Shown here: piece after piece, positions 54,612 through 64,000 of the stretch
How positions within the stretch are numbered: the first letter of the stretch is position 1
Layout: each line of letters begins with the position of its first letter
Assembly (NCBI GenBank): GCA_025506515.1
Contig: CM046443.1
Span: 46,985,735 to 47,049,734 of the forward strand
Direction of reading: 5' to 3'
DNA length: 64,000 nucleotides
Source: Flaveria trinervia
Lineage: Eukaryota > Streptophyta > Magnoliopsida > Asterales > Asteraceae
Notes under the pieces: generated by a model
What the model was told of the DNA's origin: nothing
The model's database searches: none
What the model saw: only the letters and a program-made list of their open reading frames with translations
Translations under genes and position numbers: made by a program

Positions 54612-54619
54612 TATATATA
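54612..54619 (+). promoter_or_regulatory. TATA box of Athila-like LTR
   Basis: TATATATA lies just downstream of the GC-rich motif cluster, in the expected U3 position, with AGAAGCC following. Confidence 0.65.
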
Positions 54620-55795
54620 GAAGCCTAAGCTCACCATTTTTGGCAAACTTTGGTGGGAGAGTTACTTTGCTGAATTCTCTCGGGAATCAAGACTTCAAGA
54701 TCATTCGGAGGCTCGGGAGGTGCATACAACACTTGGAAGAAGCTTGGGATCACCTAAACGTCATCAATTGTGGATTATCAGTTTGATTGTTCCATTTCAC
54801 CGATGATCACTTATCTATCTTCTTTGTTATCCGTTGTTATGTTAAAGCTCATCATGAGCTAAACTCTATTTATCATCCTAATCGGATGAAACTTATGTAA
54901 TTTGTGATGAACTAATGGTGTGATAAGTATTATGTCAATGTTACGGTGGTCTTGGGAAAACTATTGATGGGTAGCATCTACATTTGAACAGGAAGTTATA
55001 ACTTTATGGTTTGTGATTATAATTGTCATACAAGGTTGAAAACCGTATGATTAACTTTCATTCGCGAAACCGGTTTTCATAATAAATCCATGGCTAAAAC
55101 TAGAAATGGTTATTAGAAATCATATCACTTTAACTTTCTGATCATTTGCGGGTTCTCTTTATTAGTTCGGAAACTTCAGTAATTGTTACGGTTTTCTAAA
55201 ATTAATGGTATGTTAGGAAGGAACCTGATCAACTCTCTTTTTAACATTAAATTATGTTTTCAGAAATCGTATGTCAAATAGGACACAAAAGATTTACCTA
55301 CATTACTAGGGCTTTGATCTGAGCAGTAAAATCAGCCTGACAGGATCAAGTCACTACGACAGCAGATAGTCGAGAAATCGCGCCGGCTCATCTTTATAAA
55401 CATTAACATAATCACATCACCTCACCAATTCATCACAATTACATAAGAGGATTCTAATTAGGATGATAACTTTTATTCCCTGATTTTAAATCCAAACGCT
55501 TCAATTCTTATTTTACTTTCTTTTTATCTGTTTACTTTTAAACCCTAAAAAATATTTCCAATACAAATATCACTTTCTTTAACAAAAACCAAATCTGATA
55601 GTCAAACATCAAGTTTGTTGAGTAGGCTAGGTGTGTCCAGGATTGATACTCGGTTCTTATCAACACTATATTACCACACGACAGGTACACTGCCTTTTGT
55701 GTGTGTGGTTTAGTATTAGTAACAACCAATTAAAACTGAATCTGTGCAATAAATCTTTATCAAATATATATACTATCCGTAGACCATCAAGTTTT

Positions 55796-55813
55796 TGGCG
55801 CCGTTGCCGGGGA
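55796..55813 (+). other. tRNA-Asp primer binding site
   Basis: TGGCGCCGTTGCCGGGGA follows the LTR and matches the complement of the tRNA-Asp 3' end, the site used by Athila/Tat-branch elements. Confidence 0.95.
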
Positions 55814-55982
55814 CACACGGCAGTTTGAAAGACAAACTAAATTTTTGACTATCTTGCATATAACCTGTTATATATTTTTGTTTAACTTCATTTTTATTCG
55901 TAGGTAGTTTGCCTTAGTTAGTTTAGTTATTTTTTCCTGATTCATTTTAACCTTAGTTAGTTATGCTTCCTTAAGTTAGTGT

Positions 55983-57400
55983 ATGTCCGACTCGTCTAGT
56001 TCTGAACTTGTTCCGCCTCTTCCGGAACCCGAACGACTTTTCCGTCAAAGATTGCGCAAAAGATCACAACAAGAAGCACTAGTCATTGAAGAAGACATTT
56101 TGGAAGATACACCATCCGAAGAAGACATGGCTAACCAAGACGAGGAAATGAAGATGACACACTATGCCACACCGTCAATAGATGGTTATGAGTCTAGTGT
56201 TGTCCAACCAGCAATAGCGGCCAACAATTTCGAGATTAAGTCTAGTATTATCCAATTAGTGGAAAACTCTTTTTGTTCCATGGGTTACAAGACGAAGACC
56301 CTAATGCTCACATCTCACGATTCCTTCGTATCTGTGCGACCTTCAAAATCAATAACTGTTCAGACGACGCCATTCGACTAAGACTTTTTCCATTTTCACT
56401 TCGAGGCCGAGCCATCGATTGGCTTGATTCACTCTCCGCCTGGTTCCATCACCACATGGGCGGGAATGGCTGAACAATCCTTTTGAAATACTTTCCACCC
56501 GATCATACTGCCAAACTAAGAAGCAGCATCACAAGTTTCCGTCAAGACGACGATGAATCATTACACGCAGCATGGGAGATATAAAGGTCTCCTTTAGAGA
56601 TGCCCGCATCACGGACTTGATCTGTGTCTGCAGTGTCAAACCTTTTATGATGCGATTAGCGGAGCCCACACAAGCAAGCAGTAGACCAAAGTGCGGGAGG
56701 AATTTTTGGAAGTGTCACGCCAACAAAGCATATCAAGCCTTAGAAAGAGCAGCTAAGAAGAGCTTTGCTTACAATCCTTAAGAACCAAACCCAGTTCTAA
56801 AGGTATTCATCAAGTAGACTCTAAACCCTAATTGCAGCCCAATTAGAAGCTCTAACCAAAAATTAACAATTGCAAAGCGAGCTAAAGAAAACTCCAACAC
56901 GATGCAACACATGTGGAAATTCACACAAGACCAACGAGTGCCCACAAGGCATTATGATGGTTGAAGATGTTGACTACGTAGGAGGCCCAAACAACTCATA
57001 CAATTCAAATTGGAGAAACAACTCGAATTACAGAGATGCTGGCAGTACCAACAATCATCTGGATTCAACCAAAGGCCACCTTACCAACAACAGAAACCAC
57101 CATACCAAGGTCCAAGCAGTAGTAACCAAGACCGTGGAGCATCATCAATGGAAGACTTATTACAGCAATTGTTGTTAACCACACAAGCCACAGATGAGTA
57201 CATCCGGAAATCTGATCGAAGAAATGAGGAGAGGTTCCAAAAACGAAGCTGACATCAAAAGCAACAAAGCATCATTACAGACCATAGAGCACCAAGTAGG
57301 TCAAATAGCACAACTCTCTGAAAGACCTCAAGGAGCTTTGCCCAGCAACACTGACAAACCCTAATGCTCAAGTCAAAGCCATCACCACCAGGAGTGGTAA
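55983..57400 (+). pseudogene. Athila-like gag
   Basis: Starts at ATG 55983 (MSDSSSSELVPPLPEPERL). A basic/acidic head leads to the gag core IRLRLFPFSLRGRAIDWLDSL (56380-56450), whose frame is shifted relative to the start near 56275. Further frameshifts and stops follow (56470-56780). A CX2CX3HX4C motif CNTCGNSHKTNEC lies at 56905-56945, and a Gln/Asn-rich region follows. Clearly gag, not intact as read. Confidence 0.85.
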
Positions 57401-58231
57401 AACCACTCAAGGTGATGCACCCGCATTACAACCCATCCTTGAAGAAGTAGAAACTGAAACTCCAAGTAATGTGAGTGATAAGCAAAAGCAACCCATTGTT
57501 ATTGAAGAACCAGCAAAGAAATACGTTCCACCACCACCTTATGTTCCACCACCTCCGTATCCAGGTCGTTTGAGACAACAAAGAATGGAGGCACAATATG
57601 GCAAATTCCTTGGGTTGTTCAAGCAACTCCACATCAATCTACCTTTGGTGGAGGCCTTAGCACAAATGCCAAACTACGCTAAGTTTCTAAAAGGTGTTTT
57701 GCCAAACAAAAAGGAGCTGGAAGAGTTATCACACGTAGTTTTGAATGAGGAATGCTCTGCAGTTCTTCAAAACAAACTACCTCAAAAGATGACTGATCCA
57801 GGAAGTTTCACCATACCTTGCCTAATAGGAAATCTTTCTGTCAGTAATGTGTTAGCTGATTTAGGTGCTAGCATTAACCTTATGCCTTATGCGGGTTTTG
57901 AAAAGTTAAACTTAGGTGAGCCTAGACCTACCCGTATGAGCATCCAGTTAGCTGACCGTTCTGTCAAATATACGAGGGGCATCGTTGAAAATCTCTTAGT
58001 TAAATTGAAAATTTGTATTTCCCATTGATTTTGTGATCCTAGACATGGATGAGGACAAAAATGTTCCTTATCCTAGGTCGACCTTTCTTAGCGACTGCTC
58101 GAGCCCTCATTGATGTTTGTACAGGCAAACTCACGCTTAGAGTAGACGAGGAGGAAGTTACTTTTAATATAGGCCAATCCATGAAACTCCCTCAACATCA
58201 TGATGACTCACTTTATTACGTTGATGCTTGA
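57401..58231 (+). pseudogene. Athila-like protease
   Basis: One long frame 57471-58028 holds the PPPYVPPPPYPGR linker, a gag-tail helix LFKQLHINLPLVEALAQMP, then IPCLIGNLSVSNVLADLGASINLMP (active site DLGAS). A frameshift after CISH leads to MFLILGRPFLATARALIDV (58049), the usual end. Retropepsin that would cleave the polyprotein. Confidence 0.87.
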
Positions 58232-59273
58232 GATTCAATCATAAGTTGTCATTTGAAGGAAGCCCTTCAAAATGAAGCTTGTAATACTCAATTAATAGAA
58301 GTCACAATCACCGAACCCATCTGTAAAAACCAACTCATTCCAGAACTTGAAGTTGACGAAACATCATTTCATCAAGAAGCATTTGAGATCATTGAGCAAG
58401 ACTTAGAACCAAAATCCAAACCTTCTATCGAAGACCCTCCAGTCTTAGAGCTCAAAGAGCTTCCATCTCATCTTAAATACGCTTTTCTTGAAAACACATC
58501 TCAACTTCCTGTCATAATCTCATTGCCTTATCAATTGATGAGAAGAACAAGTTGCTCAATGTGCTTAAGGCACACAAACGAGCAATTGCATGGAAAATCA
58601 TGGACATCAAGGGAATCAATCCATCCTTTTGCACTCATAAAATATTGATGGAGGAGAACTTCAAATCCGTCATTCAACCTCAAAGACGTTTAAACCCGAG
58701 CATGCAAGAGGTGGTGAAGAAAGAAGTAATCAAACTGCTAGATGCCGGTTTGATTTACCCTATTTCTGATTCGCCTTGGGTCAGTGCCGTCCAAGTTGTT
58801 CCAAGAAAGGAGGAATGACTGTTGTAACTAACGAGAAGAATGAGCTTATTCCCACTCGTACGGTTACAGGTGGAGAGTTTGCATAACTATCGCAAACTCA
58901 ATGACGCCACAAGGAAGATCACTTCCCTCTTCCTTTCATCGACCAAATGCTTGAGAGATTGTCTGGAAAAATGTTCTATTGTTTTCTGGATGGTTTCTCA
59001 GGTTATTTTCAAATTCCTATTGCTCCGGAAGATCAAGAAAAGACAACATTCACCTATCCATATGGCACATTTCTTTATCGGCGAATGCCCATTGGCTTGT
59101 GTAATGCTCCGACTACATTTCAAAGATGCATGGTAGCAATTTTTCATGACATGATTGAACACTCAATGGAAGTTTTCATGGATGATTTCTCCATCTTTGA
59201 AACTCATTTGAGCAATGTCTTGAAAACCTGGAAAAGATGCTGGTTAGATGTGAAGACTCCAACCTTGTTTTAA
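58232..59273 (+). pseudogene. Athila-like reverse transcriptase
   Basis: RT motifs in order: LYPISDSPWVSAVQVVPRKE (start, 58740-58815), NYRKLNDATRK, FLDGFSGYFQIPIAPEDQEK, YGTFLYRRMPIGLCNAPTTF and VFMDDFSIF with the catalytic Asp pair. Frames change at 58550, 58830, 58945 and 59240. No stop lies inside the catalytic core frame 58947-59220. Confidence 0.9.
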
Positions 59274-60172
59274 ATTGGGAAAAGTGCCACTTCATGGTTA
59301 CGGAAGGAATAGTGTTAGGACACAAAATCTCTCGAGCGGGGCTTGAAGTCGATCAAGCCAAAGTCGACACTATTTCTAAACTTCCGCATCCCACAACCGT
59401 GAAAGACATCAGAAGTTTACTAGGACATGCAGGATTCTACCGTTGTTTCATTAAAGATTTCTCAAAAATCGCTCGACCAATGACTCAACTCCCGGAGAAA
59501 GACGTGAAATTCGTATTTTATGATGAATGCATTAGTGCATTCAAATTGCTTAAGGAGAGATTGGTAACTGCTCCAATCATGGTTTCCCCAGATTGGACAC
59601 TACCATTTGAGCTCATGTGCGATGCAAGCGATTTCGCGGTGGGAGCTGTATTAGGACAGAGGAAAGACAAGCAATTTCACCCAATTCATTATGCGAGCAA
59701 AACCCTAAACAATGCACAAGAAAACTACACTACCACCACCGAAAAAGAACTTTTTGCGGTAGTTTTCGCGTTCGATAAATTCCGCTCGTATCTCATCCTT
59801 TCAAAGACAATTGTTTACACCGATCATGCAGCCCTTCGTTATTTGTTCAACAAACAAGATACAAAGCCGAGATTGATCCGTTGGATTCTTCTGCTTCAAG
59901 AATTTGATATCGAAATTCATGATAAGAAAGGAGCAGAAAATCTAGCGGCTGATCATCTCTCGCGTCTTGAGGATTCAAGTCCTTCACGAACTGAGGAAGC
60001 CAAAATAAACGACAATTTTCCTCATGAATTCCTTATGCACATTCAATCCTCAATCGATGAACACCCTTGGTTCGCCGATTTTGCGAATTACTTAGCAAGC
60101 GGAATCCTTCTCAAAGGAATGACTTATCAGCAAAAGAAGAAGTTCTTTACTGATATCAAACATTACTATTAG
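59237..60172 (+). pseudogene. Athila-like RT connection and RNase H
   Basis: A 311-codon open frame: CHFMVTEGIVLGHKIS, DIRSLLGHAGFYRCFI, then RNase H with ELMCDASDFAVGAVLGQ (Asp), TTTEKELFAVVFAF (Glu), TIVYTDHAALRYLF (Asp) and ENLAADHLSRLED. All catalytic acids are present. It ends at a stop at 60170-60172 where integrase would begin. Confidence 0.92.
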
Positions 60173-61352
60173 GAGGATCCGTATCTATTCAGAATCGGTG
60201 CAGACCAACTAATTCGAAGATGAGTATACGGAAGTGAAGCAGAACAAATTCTAAGGCACTGTCATGAAGGACCCACAGGAGGACACCATGGAGCAACCTT
60301 AACAGCCAAGAAAGTATTTGACTCTGGATTCTACTGGCCCACAATCTTCAAAGATGCTCATAACATGGTACGCACCTGTGATGCATGTCAAAGAGCAACC
60401 AATATCTCGACACGGGATGAGATGCCTCAGAAACCAGTTCAAGTATGCGAGATATTTGATATATGGCGTATTGATTTCATGGGGCCATTCCGGTGTCATT
60501 TGGCAATCGTTACATCTTGGTAGCAGTTGATTACGTCTCAAAATGGGCTGAAGCTCAAGCCCTGCCTACAATGATGCCAGGAACGTTGTCAAATTCCTTA
60601 AGAAACTATTTTCTCGTTTTGGTACCCCTAAAGCTCTGATTAGTGACCGAGGAACTCATTTCTGTAACAATCAGCTTGAAAGAGCAATGGCACGTTATGG
60701 AGTTCACCATCGCTTTACAACTGCTTACCATCCCTAAGCGAATGGGCAAGCTGAAGTCACTAACCGTGGTATCAAACGAATCCTTGAGAAAACTGTAGGT
60801 CAAAATCATAAGGACTGGTCTATCAAGTTAGATGATGCATTATGGGCTTTTCGAACAGCCTATAAGACTCCCATCGGCACAACACCGTTTAAACTAGTTT
60901 ATGGGAAGTCGTGTCATCTACCTGTAGAACTAGAGCATAAGGCCTTTTGGGCACTTAAAGCAGCAAACCTGGACCAAGACCTTGCAGGAAAGAATCGATT
61001 CCTACAAATTCACGAATTGGAGGAATTGAGGGAACAAGCGTACGAAAACGCTAGGGTTTACAAAGAAAAGACAAGGAAATTCCACGATGCTCAATCAAAG
61101 AGCACAAAACAATTTCATGTGGGAGAACGTGTCTTACTGTATAACTCTCGTTTACGTTTATTTCCCGGAAAACTAAAATCACGTTGGTCTGGACCTTATA
61201 CGATCAAAAACGTGTTTCTGAATGGTGCCATTGAAATTTACAACCACGCAGGTTTAAGTCTCAAAGTAAATGGTCATCGTTTGAAACCGTATAATGATGG
61301 ACCAACCAAGATCTCTTCGGAGGAATTAAACCTCCACCCCAACGAAAACTAA
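60173..61352 (+). pseudogene. Athila-like integrase
   Basis: HHCC finger LRHCHEGPTGGHHG then TCDACQR, core IDFMGPF (first Asp), ALISDRGTHFC (second Asp), AEVTNRGIKRILEKTV (Glu) with a stop just before it at about 60736, then the GKSCHLPVELEHKAFWA block. The last 111 codons (61017-61352) are open through FHVGERVLLYNSRLRLFPGKL to the stop. Frameshifts lie near 60490 and 60580. Confidence 0.9.
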
Positions 61353-63129
61353 GTGTGGGGAAGGGTCATGCCAAAGACCTGAAACTTAAACGCGGCACCT
61401 GTACATACATTTTTTTTCATTTTTTAGAAAATTTTTAGGACTTCACAAGCATAAGCACAAGGCCATGCCCCATCAAGCACGCCCCCGTGTCTCTAACAAA
61501 TTCTTTCCACGATCTCCGCTGACGACTCTAGAACGTTGCAGGTCGAATTTAAGACGAATTCTGACAAGCACGGGGCCGTGCCTAGCCAAGCACGCCCCCG
61601 TGTTCACTTTCCACGACCTGTGTATAAATACCACACTTGTTCCATTCTTTCATCACACCATTCCTGCTTAAAAACGTCTGAAAAAATGAAAGAATCAAGT
61701 CACGAAGCTCAAACTGGAATCCTGCGAAGAAACCGCGTTCTAAAACGCGAGAACCTACGACTCAAGAATATTTCTTCAAGATGCATGAACTAATCAAGAA
61801 ACTGACTGAAATGAACCTCGTTGCTTCCCAACGCTTAGCTGAACTAATCCAAAAAGTTAGCAGATGAGCGAGGAACTCATTTCCATTAACCAGCAGCTCG
61901 CGGAATTGAGCAACCGCACTTCTCACTACCCCATGCCAAATCTCCCACATGAAATGTGTGGAGGTTTCTTTTAGAAACATTCCGTGATGTGTTAAGTGCG
62001 CTGTTGCTTTAAAGAGTCTTTTTTGCTGTTTCAGATTCTCGGCTTTAAACGTATCGTATAACTGTAGGATTCTAGGGAATGTAATTTTCAATTGGCTTGT
62101 GTTATTTAACTATAAGACTATTTTCGTATCTTTTCTTATGATTTGGAAGTGATAAAATTAACCGGGAAAATTACACAACGCGCGAAACTGAAAAACGGAA
62201 CAACAAAAGACTGAAACCGAACTTTTACATGAACACGCCCCGTGTTCTAAGGGGCACGCCCCCGTGTTCGACAAGAATTGACACCACCTGCCAATTTTCA
62301 GCCTTTTGTCCTTTTCCATTCAATGTTGCATGATAAAAACCGAGCTAATGTGCCTGCAAAGTAGTATCCACTTTCAATTCTATCTTCTTTTCCATTTTTC
62401 TTTCATTTGTTCAAGTGTTCTTGCAAGAGTATTTAGCCAAGAGGTTAGCATACTAATTCCTTTGATTATGAAAGTCATTTACATGTAGTTAGGTGATTAG
62501 GTCTCTAAACAACTGAAATCCTAGCATTATGTGTAAACACTTGTTCTTAAACGTGTTATGGAATGTTGAATGCCTTTAACCTACTTGTTCATGTTTATTC
62601 TTGTAGTAGATTAGTGTTAATTAGTGTGTTTAGTTAGATATTAGTATGTTTAGTTGGTTAGTTAGTTGTTTTCTTTTATTATTAACATGACTATCTTCAT
62701 AACTCGTGGTGAAACCTTTGTTAATCATGTTCAAGTTACAAGAATTCTCAAGTGATGTAAAACAATATATATTTTTAGTATCTTGAATTATTAACAAATG
62801 ATTAAAATGTTCAACGTATGATCTTTGATTTTTGAAGCAAGAAAATGTTAAACCCATGCTTAATCAACGATTTACAAACAAAACCACGATTGCTCGAGTC
62901 AAGATTTCATGCCCAAACATGTTAACCGCACCCCCACGTTGTATAAAGCGCACCCCATGTTCAAAAAAAATTTTTTTTTTCCTTGGATGATAAATTCTTA
63001 ACTATTTTTGAACATAAATTGAATCATTATGGTGTTATGTCTTGAAAAACATATGATTTTCACTAACATCATGAGACTGCTTAAGAAATTTGTTTTGTAT
63101 AGATTAATTTATTTTTAAATTTCAGGATC
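61353..63129 (+). other. Spacer between integrase and ORF-1-like frame
   Basis: Mostly AT-rich noncoding DNA of about 1.8 kb. The early part repeats the GCACGGGGCCGTGC-type motif (61445-61605, 62226-62275). Short frames such as 61686-61793 (MKESSHEAQTGILRRNRVLK) may be a remnant of a coding stretch but are not recognised. Confidence 0.7.
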
Positions 63130-64000
63130 ATGGAGAATCCCTACTTACATTTTGGAGGGAGCCGCGAGAGATGGTGTCATGATAGACTTCAAAGATTGCT
63201 ACAAAGGGTCGAAAGTTCCCACTTACAAGCAGATGAAGAAACACTAGTGGCAGTCGGCCAGCTAGAAAGATACAATAATTTATTAAGTGTCCAGTGGAAA
63301 CATCTATTTTCACAAAATAGACCTTCCGTTTATGAACTGACTCTTGAATTTTTAGCATCTTTTAAATTTAGCATGAAAGACTCTGATCCTTGGGATGAAA
63401 ATGCAGTTTCATTCAGACTAGCTGGAATTGGCATAAGACATCCATTGCCTTGTTCGGTGTCTATCTTGGAATATACACGGAACAAGAAATGGAGAAGGAG
63501 GCTATATCTGGAATGTCGGTGTATCATACCTTCCCGGACGAGGAAAGTAGAGACACGAAAAGTGGTGCAATGAGGAAAGCATTTTGGGAGCGGATTGGAA
63601 CCGGAGGATTCAACTCGAGCAAAACAAAAAGCAGTCAGATACGAGACCCACTGCTGCGATACATTCATCGGTTACTCAGCCATTCCATAACAGCTCGTGG
63701 TCAAAGCGAGGGAGTTGTTAATTTGAGGGACTTGTTTATTTTATATTGTATGGTTAATCAGTTGCCATGTAATATTGAGTATTTGTTTTGTAATCTTTTT
63801 GCCAGGAACGCGATTGCAGGTGCTCCAACACCCATGTTTGGAGGAAGCTGGATTTTGAACCTGTATGAAAGCTATGGTTATAACACTGAAGGAACCGAAG
63901 GAGTGATGCCAGGACTGTTGGACTTGAGCATCTGTACAAGTATGTACATGGTGACAAGTTTACCAAATAGGCAGCCGAGATTCATGGATAAGAAGGAACA
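63130..64000 (+). pseudogene. ATHILA ORF-1-like extra ORF (one frameshift, cut by window end)
   Basis: From ATG 63130 (MENPYLHFGG) the frame reads QWKHLFSQNRPSVYELTLEF and NAVSFRLAG, wording of the plant ATHILA ORF-1 family (Pfam ATHILA). Near 63420-63450 the reading moves to another frame, where LFGVYLGIYTEQEMEKEA continues, then FWERIGTGGFNSSKTK, LLRYIHRLLSHSITARGQSE, FILYCMVNQLPCNIEYLF and APTPMFGGSWILNLYESYG, open to the window end. A single indel accounts for the break. The position after integrase matches where Athila elements carry an extra, sometimes envelope-like, ORF. No membrane segment is obvious in the part seen. Confidence 0.75.

Larger units (their letters stand above)
54095..55789 (+). 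repeat. Athila-like 5' LTR
   Basis: Starts TGATGTGCTCC and ends ...AGACCATCA (TGATG/CATCA inverted ends) just before the primer site. It contains a GC-rich motif cluster at 54313-54597, a TATA box at 54612 and a long AT-rich R/U5. No partner LTR is in the window, so the start is inferred from the terminal repeat and the break in Sire-B. Confidence 0.78.
54095..64000 (+). mobile_element. Athila/Tat-like Ty3/gypsy element (runs off the window)
   Basis: 5' LTR 54095-55789, tRNA-Asp primer site, gag, protease, RT, RNase H and integrase, then a long untranslated spacer and an ATHILA ORF-1-like frame. The primer site and the DLGASINLMP protease wording are typical of the Athila/Tat branch. The 3' LTR would lie beyond 64000. 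Single-base frameshifts and some stops occur, but domains are well preserved. Confidence 0.88.

Noticed and set aside
55796..55813. A tRNA gene near the primer sites
   Set aside because: Only short complements to tRNA 3' ends are present, with no cloverleaf or internal promoter boxes.

Overview
The window looks like nuclear DNA of a large-genome flowering plant. I found no convincing cellular gene, rRNA, tRNA or CRISPR array. Almost everything is nested LTR retrotransposons, most of them decayed, plus one Mutator-like MITE, one possible Helitron, solo LTRs and microsatellites. The element types (Sirevirus-like Ty1/copia with a long extra 3' ORF, Ty3/gypsy elements with LTRs of about 2 kb, a Tekay-like element, and an Athila/Tat-type element with a tRNA-Asp primer site) fit a eudicot. 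The Sirevirus 3' ORF resembles what I remember of Asteraceae genomes, so I lean to Asteraceae at low confidence. All boundaries and homologies were read by eye and no search was run. Names such as Sire-A are local labels. || Layout. (1) 587-26570 is one minus-strand Sirevirus-like element, Sire-A, with both LTRs. Three later insertions split it: Copia-1 (3769-12262, complete, minus, target duplication GTTTT), GypA (12350-16816, a 5' LTR-gag-protease fragment, minus) and a plus-strand solo LTR of the Copia-1 family (18366-19341, target duplication TTCTT). Without these Sire-A is about 12 kb. (2) 26571-30233 is an AT-rich stretch holding a MITE (26816-27428, 10-bp target duplication), a TA microsatellite split by a gypsy solo LTR (GypC, 27737-29411, with a 12-bp GCCGGC-containing tandem array), and a candidate Helitron. 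(3) 30234-54094 is a second minus-strand Sirevirus-like element, Sire-B. It is split by a 2.6-kb non-autonomous LTR element (Mini-LTR, 36623-39225, target duplication AAGAG) and by plus-strand GypB (39470-50376). GypB itself encloses a truncated Tekay-like element, Tek-1 (44457-49112). The 5' end of Sire-B (gag start and 5' LTR) is missing where the Athila-like element begins. (4) 54095 to the window end is a plus-strand Athila/Tat-like element: LTR, tRNA-Asp primer site, gag, protease, RT, RNase H, integrase, then an ATHILA ORF-1-like frame running off the end. || How the parts relate. Each autonomous element carried gag (particle), protease, reverse transcriptase/RNase H and integrase. None is clearly intact as read, although many lesions in Copia-1 and the Athila-like element are single-base indels that could be assembly error. 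The most interesting leads are a conserved intron-like layout in three gypsy LTRs (donor, acceptor, 56-59-nt exon, second donor) with a candidate acceptor 3 nt before the gag ATG; an 83-nt AT-rich GT-AG interval that breaks the gag-protease frame in Tek-1; the long Sirevirus 3' ORF; and several palindromic motif arrays confined to LTRs and untranslated spacers.
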